Source: CBCXVS01 sp965178525
GTDB taxonomy: Bacteria > Tectomicrobia > Entotheonellia > Entotheonellales > Entotheonellaceae
Assembly (NCBI GenBank): GCA_965178525.1
Contig: CBCXVS010000042.1
Location: 1 to 34,538 of the forward strand
Length of the DNA stretch: 34,538 bases
Direction of reading: 5' to 3'
Both the position numbers and the translations under genes were made by a program. The notes below the pieces were generated by a model. That model was not told the DNA's origin. It saw only the letters and a program-made list of their open reading frames with translations, and did no database searches. This document shows positions 16,511 through 23,548 of the stretch, in pieces. Positions within the stretch are counted from its first letter, which is position 1; the number at the start of each line of letters is the position of its first letter.

Positions 16511-16922
16511 TAATCAGTTGATCCACACCTGACAACGCCTCCCTCAACGACTCTGGGGTCTTCAACTCTCGATAAGGCATGAGGTCTAACTGCACTAACG
16601 TGTCATACAGGATGGGAGAGAGCTTATGGAGATTTTCATTCGCTTTCGAACGTACCATACCAAATTGTGCACCAAGAACATCAAACGTCGGATACGTCTT
16701 GTAATAATATAGAACGAACAGGAGTTTGTCTGACAGAGTGGGTAATTTGCCTTTGATACCTGCACCCGGCTTTCGGCTGCGTTTGCCAGCTTGGACACCC
16801 TCCTCATAGCGTTTTTGCTGAGCCTGTTGATAGACGTGGCTGAAGGCGGGCAGCAAGAAGTCAAATTGCGTCTGAGACACACCGGTTAAGGCTTTCATCT
16901 GACGATCATCTCGGATAACCAA
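16395..16922 (-). CDS. IS transposase, upstream frame (copy 4)
   Basis: Same protein as copy 1; the one nucleotide difference changes an Arg codon from CGG to CGT. Confidence 0.82.
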   Translation of the reverse strand: MVIRDDRQMKALTGVSQTQFDFLLPAFSHVYQQAQQKRYEEGVQAGKRSRKPGAGIKGKLPTLSDKLLFVLYYYKTYPTFDVLGAQFGMVRSKANENLHKLSPILYDTLVQLDLMPYRELKTPESLREALSGVDQLIIDATERSYRRSQDETTQREHYSGKKKPYAEKYSDVDAG

Positions 16923-17432
16923 TGACCTGGCTGGGCTCCCTCCATCGTTTGGGGGAGGATAGCCTACCTCATTAACTATTGGGGAACAACCCTAATGTCA
17001 AAAAACTTATTTGACGGACCACTAAGTCGTCACTAATTTTTTCAGGTATTGCATCACAAAGGGTTACAGGAGCAAGAAACAGCATTGCAGAGGATTTTTC
17101 TGCCTTCCTTTGCTCGTCCTATCTTGCCCCTCTCTTGACGCCTCTCTACATAAAGACGATCACCAATAGCCATGTGTGAATTTTTCGAGTTGGCAGCCTC
17201 TGGTTGCTTGACAAGCATGCGAGGTCAACATGCACACAAAAAATTAGTGGCCACGACTTATACTGTCTCAGAGACTGGTAGTATATCAGAAACCAGCGTG
17301 CTAGCCAATTCATGCCAAACCGTACAAGATCGTGTTTGCCGTTTACGAAGCCCTCTTCTCATGGTATGCTGATTGCTTCATGACACAACAGGAAGACAAG
17401 CTTGCAGTACAGCGCTTCCCCAAGGAGGCAAC

Positions 17433-17507
17433 ATGGGTGACACCTACATGACAGAAGATATGCAGAGGCGTCGTCAGGCCGAGGCGATCAGCGGCCGGAT
17501 AGGATGA
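17433..17507 (+). CDS. possible 24-aa small ORF with strong ribosome site
   Basis: ATG at 17433 follows CAAGGAGGCAAC, an almost perfect Shine-Dalgarno with good spacing. The 24 codons read MGDTYMTEDMQRRRQAEAIS and then GRIG. The product is charged and matches nothing I know. It could be a leader peptide for the amidohydrolase gene 55 bp downstream, or the 5' remnant of a lost gene. Confidence 0.3.
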   Translation: MGDTYMTEDMQRRRQAEAISGRIG

Positions 17508-17524
17508 AAACGGGAGCTGCAAAG

Positions 17525-17553
17525 GACGCAAAGGGACGCGAAGGGGACGAAGG
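17525..17553. repeat. GACGCRAAGG-type tandem repeat
   Basis: Successive units GACGCAAAGG, GACGCGAAGG and GGACGAAGG lie directly before the amidohydrolase start. The last unit also provides the AAGGAG ribosome site. It is related to the units at 3297-3323. Confidence 0.5.
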
Positions 17554-17561
17554 AGAACACC

Positions 17562-18791
17562 GTGCAATGGGCGATCAAAGCACAACGATTGTACGACGGC
17601 ACACGACGCGCGATGGTGCAGGACGCAGTGGTGGTCCTCGATACGACGCGGATCACGGCCGTAGGACCCGCAGCCGAGGTGTCCGTACCGGCCGATATGA
17701 AGATACTGGATGCCGGCGACCGCACGGTCATGCCCGGCCTCATCGATGCGCACGTCCACATCCTGTTTACCGGCAGCGAGCGCAGCGGCGAAGAATCACG
17801 CAGCGCCAGCGATAGCGACGCGTTGCTGACGGGCGTGCAAAATGTCCACCAGGGTCTGAAAAGCGGTTTGACCACCGTGCGGGATTGCGGCGATCAGAAT
17901 TATCTGAGTCTGGCCCTGCGCGATTTTATCGCCAGGGGTGGCCTGGACGGGCCGCGTCTGGTCTGTTCCGGCCCAGTGATCACCACCACCGCCGGGCAGT
18001 TGTGGTGGAGTGGTATCGAATGTGATACGGAAGATGAACTGCGGCGGGCGGTGCGGACTCTGGTGAAGCATGGTGTCGATTTCATCAAATTGATGGGCTC
18101 CGGCGGCAATGCCACCCCCGGCTCCAATCCGGAAGCGGCGCAGTATGAAGCTGCCGGCTTCCGCGCCGTGACGGACGACGCCCATCGCATGGGAAAGAAA
18201 GTGGCGGCCCACGTGCATGGGGTGGAATCCATCCGTCGGGCAGTCGATGCCGGCATCGACACCCTGGAACATGTCCCCTTCCGCGCCCACGGCGCCATTG
18301 CGTACGACGAGCAGCTCGTAGAAGACATCGTCCGCAAAGATCTGATCGTGAGTCTCGCCATGCCGGCCATGTGGTATCGCGTGCGGGCGGAGGAGATGCA
18401 AGAGGCGCGAACGCATCCCCAGCACCTGTGGGAACAGCGCTATGAGACCATCCGCAAGATGCACACGGCTGGCGTCAAGCTCGTGGTTAGCAGTGACCAG
18501 GGCTCGACCAGCACCCGTATCGATGAACTCTCTCTGCTGATGGAATTTCTCGTCAACGCTATCCGCCTTCCGGCCATCGATGTGCTGTATGGCGCCACGG
18601 GCTTGGCGGCCGATGCCTTAGGCATCGCGGCGGATGTCGGCATCCTGGCACCGGGCCAACAAGCGGATCTCCTCATCGTTGACGGCGATCCGACGACGAA
18701 CATGGCGGCAATGCGACACATACACACCGTCATCAAAGGCGGCGAGGTGATGGTTCGCGATGGCACGATGGTGGCGTCTACACCCTGGTAG
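17562..18791 (+). CDS. metal-dependent amidohydrolase (imidazolonepropionase/prolidase-like)
   Basis: A 409-residue TIM-barrel amidohydrolase. An N-terminal beta-sandwich part (AIKAQRLYDGTRRAMVQDAV) leads into VMPGLIDAHVHILFTG, with the HxH metal ligands at about 64 and 66. Lys in VDFIKLMGSGG (about 174) is the likely carboxylated bridging lysine, His in KVAAHVHGVESIRRA (about 216) and the downstream TLEHVPF are metal ligands, and Asp in VVSSDQGST (about 310) is the catalytic base. The C-terminus returns to the sandwich (ILAPGQQADLLIVDGDP). It probably hydrolyses a cyclic amide or dipeptide-like substrate in the cytoplasm. The start is GTG at 17562 behind AAGGAG. The PuuE-like gene follows 28 bp later, so the two are likely co-transcribed. 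Confidence 0.9.
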   Translation: MQWAIKAQRLYDGTRRAMVQDAVVVLDTTRITAVGPAAEVSVPADMKILDAGDRTVMPGLIDAHVHILFTGSERSGEESRSASDSDALLTGVQNVHQGLKSGLTTVRDCGDQNYLSLALRDFIARGGLDGPRLVCSGPVITTTAGQLWWSGIECDTEDELRRAVRTLVKHGVDFIKLMGSGGNATPGSNPEAAQYEAAGFRAVTDDAHRMGKKVAAHVHGVESIRRAVDAGIDTLEHVPFRAHGAIAYDEQLVEDIVRKDLIVSLAMPAMWYRVRAEEMQEARTHPQHLWEQRYETIRKMHTAGVKLVVSSDQGSTSTRIDELSLLMEFLVNAIRLPAIDVLYGATGLAADALGIAADVGILAPGQQADLLIVDGDPTTNMAAMRHIHTVIKGGEVMVRDGTMVASTPW

Positions 18792-18819
18792 CCGTCGGTA
18801 ACAACAGCAGGAGCAGATC

Positions 18820-19683
18820 ATGACCAATCCCCGTGCGGCGTATTCACCCATCTTCCAACGTCAACCTCTGCAACTACCGGATGGCGCCCGCATCGCCGTG
18901 TGGCCGGTGATCAACGTCGAGGAATGGGACATCACCCAACCGATGGCCCGCACCGTGCTGCCGACGCCGCACGGTGTCAGCGTCATTCCGGACATTGCCA
19001 ACTTCGGCTGGTTCGATTACGGGTTGCGCGTCGGGTTTTGGCGCTTCAAGCAAGTACTGGACCGCCACGGCATCCGGGCGACGGTCAGCCTCAACGCCTC
19101 GGTATGTCACAGTTATCCGCAGATTGTCGACGAAAGTCTCAAATCCGGCTGGGAGATCCTGGGCCACGGCTTCATCCAGCGCGCCATCAATACCGAGCCG
19201 GACGAACGAGACGTCATCCGGCGCACCATTGAGACCATTAAGGAATGCACCGGCGCGGCCCCACGTGGATGGATGGGTCCTGGCCTGGCGGAAACGTTCG
19301 ACACGCCCGACATCCTGGCCGCGGAAGGCATCGAATACGTCTGCGACTGGTGCAATGACGACCAGCCGTACGTCATGCAGGTCAAGACCGGACGCCTCGT
19401 GTCGATCCCGTATACCGTAGAAATCAACGACATCCCGATCTACTTGATCCAGAACCATCGCTCGCCGGAAATTTTCGAGCGCGCTCGCGATCAGTTCGAC
19501 ACGCTCTATCAGGAAGGCGCTGAGAGCGCCCGGATCATGGCCATCTCGACGCATCCTTACATTACGGGTGTGCCGCATCGCATCAAGTATTACGATATGA
19601 TTTTCGACTACATTCGGCACTTTGCCGGGGTGGTGTTTATGACGGGGAGTGAGATTCTGGATTGGTACAATTCGGTAGCTTGA
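18820..19683 (+). CDS. polysaccharide deacetylase-family protein, PuuE/allantoinase-like
   Basis: A 287-residue NodB-fold protein. RIAVWPVINVEEWDITQP, the PDIANFGWFDYGLRVGFWRF block, RATVSLNASVCHSYPQIVDE, GWEILGHGFIQRAINTEPDE and GWMGPGLAETFDTPDILAAE follow the order seen in PuuE-type allantoinases and relatives, which lack the true chitin-deacetylase metal triad and hydrolyse small ureides or cyclic amides. It has no signal peptide, so it is cytoplasmic. The ATG at 18820 follows AGCAGGAGCAGATC. It is paired with the amidohydrolase 28 bp upstream, and the fdrA/DUF1116 genes about 2 kb further on fit a purine/ureide theme, though an intervening TA pair separates them. The exact substrate is unknown. 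Confidence 0.87.
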   Translation: MTNPRAAYSPIFQRQPLQLPDGARIAVWPVINVEEWDITQPMARTVLPTPHGVSVIPDIANFGWFDYGLRVGFWRFKQVLDRHGIRATVSLNASVCHSYPQIVDESLKSGWEILGHGFIQRAINTEPDERDVIRRTIETIKECTGAAPRGWMGPGLAETFDTPDILAAEGIEYVCDWCNDDQPYVMQVKTGRLVSIPYTVEINDIPIYLIQNHRSPEIFERARDQFDTLYQEGAESARIMAISTHPYITGVPHRIKYYDMIFDYIRHFAGVVFMTGSEILDWYNSVA

Positions 19684-19994
19684 TGCAGCAGTACAACCGG
19701 CGGCGGCCATAGAGGCAACGGTACGACACTCTCTATCAACGTCTGAACCGTACTCTCATGTGTAACGGCGTTACATTGGCAAGTAGCATCAGCGCATCAA
19801 CGCACTGATTATAGGTGTCCATCATACCTCAGCAGAAAGCTGGTGGTGAGAAACGAGACGACACAGTTACACAACACCCAGCTCTGGTGAATCTAGCAGG
19901 TACAGTAGTAGATATTTATTCTATACCAAGAGATAAATCTGAATAAACTAAGGTAATGCACGATGGCTTATAAAACGAATGATTTTTCCTTGGA
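19684..19994. other. 311-bp intergenic region
   Basis: The DNA shifts from GC-rich to AT-rich across this region, marking the entry to another acquired segment. I see no gene or strong hairpin. An 11-codon frame from 19963 overlaps the next start but is unsupported. Confidence 0.4.
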
Positions 19995-20828
19995 GTGATT
20001 GATTTCTTTTCCATATTGCTTCCGGGATCTGTTGCGACTTTCTTCTTGTTCGAATTTATGCCTAAGTTCGAATTTATACCTAAGTTAGAGGCATATAATC
20101 TTATAAACAATAGTATTATATTAAAATCTGAAGCTGTAAAATGGAGTGCATTTATTGTTTCCTCTTATATAATTGGCAATCTACTGGATGCTGTTGGGAG
20201 TTTGATTTTGGATAAGTTGTATGATCGCTTTTATGCGAAGGCAATGCAAATTAAAGAGCAGCTAGATGAGCATCGAGACATATCGTCGCTATCGTCGCTT
20301 CGGAAATTTTGGATGCGATGGGCTGATGCAATGAGGAAAAAAAGTCGATATTTGCAAGACACTAAGCTACAAAAATACGCTAAGTTATATAAGCAGCGTG
20401 ACTTTGATCGAGAGAACTTACGCCACCAGTGTGTAGACGAGAGGATTACAAATCTATTTTGGTGGACTAGTTCTGTGATTCGTCTCAGAGACTCAGCGGC
20501 GTCAGATGAGGTTGACAGACTTCAAGCGGATTCGAAGTTCTTTCGTAGTTTTGCAGTTTTTCTTATGATATTATTTATCTTACTATCCTGTGATTATTTT
20601 TTACATCCACTTCTTAGCACCTAATTTAAAGCACCCTTTAGCACGAGTTGATTTTTGGAATGCGTTATTTTTTCTCTCCTTATATGCCTTTCTATTTGGC
20701 GTTTCATGAATCTTCGATGGAAAAATACTAAACGGAATTATGAATATTATTTAGCTTTGAAGAAGATATCAGATCACCATCTATTTCTGGAAAATAAAAT
20801 CGATGAAGAGAAAAAAATAATATTTTAG
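19995..20828 (+). pseudogene. degraded AT-rich membrane protein gene with two in-frame stops
   Basis: The first open part (209 residues from GTG at 19995) has an N-terminal hydrophobic segment (MIDFFSILLPGSVATFFLFE), a second (WSAFIVSSYIIGNLLDAVGS), a long charged helical middle, and a third near the end (FAVFLMILFILLSCDYFL). After TAA (20622-20624) and TGA (20649-20651) the same frame continues with another hydrophobic segment (FLECVIFSLLICLSIWRFM) and a charged tail (NLRWKNTKRNYEYYLALKK), ending at 20828. That continuity argues for one original four-helix protein of about 277 residues. I do not recognise the family. Base composition is unlike the neighbours, which suggests transfer. The start codon lacks a good ribosome site. 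Confidence 0.55.
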
Positions 20829-20879
20829 ATTCGAATAGTTCTTTCACATGTGGGCTTTACATGCCATGACTGAAACTGG

Positions 20880-21314
20880 ATGACGATGAACATGCCACAG
20901 ATAGTCATTGATACCAACGTGCTTATTGCAGCACAACGCTCAAAGCGTGGTGCTTCATCGAGGCTCATATCACTGGTGGGTACAGGACAGTTTGACATAC
21001 ACGTATCAGTTCTACTTGTATTGGAGTATGAAGAGGTGTTGCTTCGGCAAAGGTCACAGCCTGGCTTGACCTACGAAGATGTCGTGGACTTGCTCGATGC
21101 CCTGTGTTCCCTGGCTATCCCACACAAGATTTACTTTCTGTGGCGACCATATTTACACGATAGAAAAGACGAATTGGTGTTAGAATTTGCTGTTGCAGCC
21201 CGTTATGACTATATCATTACACATAATCGACGAGACTTCAGCGGTGCAGAAATGTTCGGGCTCAGCGTGCTTGATCCGCGAGCATTCCTGCAAGCAATAG
21301 GAGAACTGACATGA
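20880..21314 (+). CDS. PIN-domain toxin (putative toxin-antitoxin nuclease)
   Basis: A 144-residue PIN-domain RNase of the toxin-PIN (PF13470-like) type. IVIDTNVLIAAQRSKRG gives the first active-site Asp, EYEEVLLR the conserved Glu, DRKDELVLEFAVAARYDYIITHNRRDF the remaining acidic metal ligands. It is a cytoplasmic Mg-dependent ribonuclease by family. The start is not certain: ATGs at 20880, 20886 and 20892 are all weakly preceded. Its last four bases (ATGA) overlap the antitoxin start, giving toxin-then-antitoxin order. Both genes sit just upstream of a broken purine-catabolism operon, so this pair may have arrived by insertion there. Confidence 0.88.
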   Translation: MTMNMPQIVIDTNVLIAAQRSKRGASSRLISLVGTGQFDIHVSVLLVLEYEEVLLRQRSQPGLTYEDVVDLLDALCSLAIPHKIYFLWRPYLHDRKDELVLEFAVAARYDYIITHNRRDFSGAEMFGLSVLDPRAFLQAIGELT

Positions 21315-21550
21315 GTACACTGCGCCTGACGCTTCCCTCTTACCTACATGAGCAGGTAAAAGTCCTCGCGCGCAAAGAAGAGAGGGTATCGATCAATGAA
21401 TTCATCACCTTAGCGGTCGCTGAGAAGTTAGCGACGTTGTCCACAGCAGACTATCTCGCCGAGTGGGCAAAACGCGGTAGCCGGGAGAAGCTTTTAGCTG
21501 TGCTGGGCAAAGCCCCTGACGTCGATCCTGAAGACTATGACAAACTATGA
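21311..21550 (+). CDS. antitoxin, HicB/RHH-like, partner of PIN toxin
   Basis: A 79-residue protein starting MSTLRLTLPSYLHEQVKVLA, then KEERVSINEFITLAVAEKLA, which is a ribbon-helix-helix pattern (Arc/HicB type). The C-terminal part (DYLAEWAKRGSREKLLAVLG and an acidic end, DVDPEDYDKL) is suited to block the toxin active site. The ATG overlaps the toxin stop by four bases. It should bind both the toxin and the operon's operator, but no clear dyad is visible upstream of the toxin gene. Confidence 0.82.
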   Translation: MSTLRLTLPSYLHEQVKVLARKEERVSINEFITLAVAEKLATLSTADYLAEWAKRGSREKLLAVLGKAPDVDPEDYDKL

Positions 21551-21558
21551 TTATCTGA

Positions 21559-21675
21559 TTATCTGCCGCCACCCTGGCTGCTATCGGACATCATTCCGGG
21601 GTTGAGGCCATGGTCGGCATGGTTCTCGCCTGCCACCTCGTGGTCTCCTGGCTGGCAGCGGAGCCGCATGGTTGA
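21559..21675 (+). pseudogene. 3' remnant, probably DUF2877 (third oxamate carbamoyltransferase subunit)
   Basis: A 38-codon frame just after the antitoxin reads LSAATLAAIGHHSGVEAMVG and then MVLACHLVVSWLAAEPHG before a stop. It has no start codon and its upstream part is missing. The GH-x-SG plus hydrophobic end resembles the C-terminus of DUF2877 proteins (YlbF/AllH), which normally accompany FdrA and DUF1116. Position, strand and style fit a gene whose 5' part was replaced by the toxin-antitoxin segment. The identity is inferred from memory of the motif and context. Confidence 0.45.
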
Positions 21676-21741
21676 CTTCGCATCGCTTGCAGCCATGATG
21701 AACGCGCGGGTGAGCGGATACAACCAGGAGTGCCAAAAACC

Positions 21742-23529
21742 ATGAGTACACCGACGCGATGTGTCATTTTACCCAGCATGTATCGGGATTCCGTGGCGTT
21801 GCTGCAACTTTCCCATACCCTCAATGCCTTGTCCGGCGTGCAGCAGGCCGCCGTGATGATGGGCACGCTACAGAATCAGGACTTGCTGCGAGAGGCCGGA
21901 CTCTTGACCCCGGAGGGAGAGGAGGCGGAGGCCAATGACCTCCTGATTTGCATCCAGGCCGAGACGCTCTCGGCAGCTGAAAACGCGGTGCACACCGCCA
22001 GGCAGTTGTGTATGCAACCTCACGTCACGGCTGAGACCGCCCCTCGCACCCTGGAAACGGCGCTGCATCGCATGCCGGAGGCCAATCTGGCCTGTATTTC
22101 CGTCCCCGGCCAGTACGCGCCTCACGAGGCGCGCCGGGCCTTACAGTATGGCTTGCACGTGTTTCTCTTTAGCGATCATGTTGACATCGAGGCCGAAGCA
22201 GAGTTGAAATCCCTGGCAAGCCAACACGGTTTGCTCGTCATGGGGCCGGACTGTGGGACGGCGATTCTGGGTGGCGCGCCCCTCGGGTTTGCCAACCAAT
22301 TGCCGCGGGGTCCCGTCGGACTCGTGGCGGCATCCGGCACTGGGTTGCAACAGGTGAGCGGTTTGCTCGCCCAACACGGCGTGGGCGTATCGCAAGCACT
22401 CGGCGTGGGTGGGCGGGATTTACATCAGCGGCTCAGGGGACACAGCATGCGTGCGGCCCTGCGGGCGCTTGCGGCTGACGCCGACACACGGGTCATCGTG
22501 CTCATCTCAAAACCCCCGGCCCCGGGTGTTGCATCTCTGCTGGCGCAAGACGCCGCGCATAGCGGCAAACCGTGTGTCTTGGCCTTCGTCGGAGACGAAA
22601 GCCCATGGTCGGAGACCACGGGCGTCTACAAGGCCATCACACTCGAGCACGCGGCGTTGATGGCGGCAGCTTTAGCGCGGGGGGAACCCGTCCCGACTTC
22701 GCCTCAACACGTGCCACACTTCATGATGCCGTCTCTGCAGGCAGCTCGAACGTCACTGCAGCCGACGCAGCGCGCCATACGAGCCCTCTACTGCGGTGGA
22801 ACCCTGGCGTATGAGGCGCTGTGGCTGTTGCGGAGTGGGACGCAGCCGGTGACCTCGAACCTCGACGGCTCCTACGATTTCAGCCATGCAACCGGCCACG
22901 TGGTGCTCGACCTCGGGGCGGAAGCATTTACCAGTGGACGGCCACATCCGATGATCGACCCAACCGTGCGGCAACAACAACTCCTGCATCTCGCCGAACA
23001 GCCCGAGGTCGCCGTCGTGCTATGTGACGTCATGCTCGGCTGGGGGGCGCATGAGGCGCCGGCCGAAGCGCTGGCCACAGCCTGGGATGAACTCCGGGAT
23101 GGCGCACGCACGCGAGGACGTACGCTGATCGGTATTGCCACGGTTTGCGGTACGCCCGATGATCCTCAGGGATATGCCAATCAGTGCCGTGTCCTCAGAG
23201 AACACGGCTTTCTCCTGGCCGAGAGCAATGCACAAGCCGTGCGCCTAGCTGCGGCAGTGGTCGGGACGGAAGTCGGCGCGCGATCCCCATCTGCATCGCA
23301 GGACAAGGCGCCCGCCCTGCCAGCGGATGCCGGAGATGATGACATGGCCCCGGAGATCCCCGTCCATCTTGCCTCTCTCTTCACCGCTGGCCCGAGGGTG
23401 ATCAACCTGGGTCTGGAGCTATTCGCCACCCAACTGGCGGCCTGTGGTGTCCCTGTGACCCATGTGGACTGGCGGCCTCCGGCCGGTGGCGACGCCCGTC
23501 TGGCCGATTTATTGGCGCGTCTCCGCTAA
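21742..23529 (+). CDS. fdrA: FdrA-family protein (oxamate carbamoyltransferase subunit, acyl-CoA synthetase-like)
   Basis: A 595-residue protein. The N-terminal third (SMYRDSVALLQLSHTLNALS, AAVMMGTLQNQDLL) is the FdrA-specific domain. The middle has the CoA-ligase-like strand LLVMGPDCGTAILGG (about 165-180), GPVGLVAASGTGLQQVSGLL and GVGGRDLHQRL, and the last third carries RALYCGGTLAYEALWLL, PMIDPTVRQQQL and the C-terminal RVINLGLELFATQLAACG. FdrA with DUF1116 and DUF2877 proteins forms the oxamate carbamoyltransferase (AllFGH) of allantoin degradation, making carbamoyl phosphate and oxamate from oxalurate. The ATG at 21742 follows AGGAG; a GTG at 21730 is less likely. The next gene follows 19 bp later. 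Confidence 0.9.
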   Translation: MSTPTRCVILPSMYRDSVALLQLSHTLNALSGVQQAAVMMGTLQNQDLLREAGLLTPEGEEAEANDLLICIQAETLSAAENAVHTARQLCMQPHVTAETAPRTLETALHRMPEANLACISVPGQYAPHEARRALQYGLHVFLFSDHVDIEAEAELKSLASQHGLLVMGPDCGTAILGGAPLGFANQLPRGPVGLVAASGTGLQQVSGLLAQHGVGVSQALGVGGRDLHQRLRGHSMRAALRALAADADTRVIVLISKPPAPGVASLLAQDAAHSGKPCVLAFVGDESPWSETTGVYKAITLEHAALMAAALARGEPVPTSPQHVPHFMMPSLQAARTSLQPTQRAIRALYCGGTLAYEALWLLRSGTQPVTSNLDGSYDFSHATGHVVLDLGAEAFTSGRPHPMIDPTVRQQQLLHLAEQPEVAVVLCDVMLGWGAHEAPAEALATAWDELRDGARTRGRTLIGIATVCGTPDDPQGYANQCRVLREHGFLLAESNAQAVRLAAAVVGTEVGARSPSASQDKAPALPADAGDDDMAPEIPVHLASLFTAGPRVINLGLELFATQLAACGVPVTHVDWRPPAGGDARLADLLARLR

Positions 23530-23548
23530 CCTCTGTTCGGGAGTAAGT

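Larger units (their letters stand above)
10285..16992. repeat. tandem array: 4 insertion sequences alternating with 3 identical passengers (period 1901 bp)
   Basis: The block is IS-passenger-IS-passenger-IS-passenger-IS. Each IS is 1005 bp and each passenger 896 bp, and the units line up exactly at +1901, +3802 and +5703. By eye the copies are identical except for one base in the last IS (A instead of C at 16902), which is synonymous in the transposase. Every IS/passenger boundary carries the dinucleotide TA. The structure resembles translocatable-unit amplification by recombination between directly repeated IS copies. An assembly artefact in copy number cannot be excluded. Confidence 0.9.
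15988..16992 (-). mobile_element. IS5-family-like insertion sequence, copy 4 (outer right copy)
   Basis: As copies 1-3 but with A at 16902 where the others have C. Passenger DNA lies on the left; on the right unrelated sequence begins TAATGTCAAAA, giving TA at 16993-16994. This matches TA at the far left end of the array, consistent with an original single TA insertion site. Confidence 0.85.
16993..17561. other. 569-bp region between the IS array and the amidohydrolase gene
   Basis: There is no convincing long gene. Next to the array is a perfect GTCAAA/TTTGAC inverted repeat (16997-17015 on the plus strand). Joined across a hypothetical empty site, the receiver-gene frame reads a few codons into this region and meets a stop without a start codon, so it does not supply the missing 5' end. 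The right part holds a small frame with a strong ribosome site (separate entry) and a GACGCRAAGG repeat. Confidence 0.5.

Noticed and set aside
10285..16992. Long regular repeats that might suggest a CRISPR-like or satellite array
   Set aside because: The period is 1901 bp and each unit contains a complete IS with inverted repeats plus gene fragments; there are no short repeats with variable spacers.
17172..17372. 66-residue plus-strand frame right of the IS array
   Set aside because: No ribosome site, low-quality composition and no recognisable motif.
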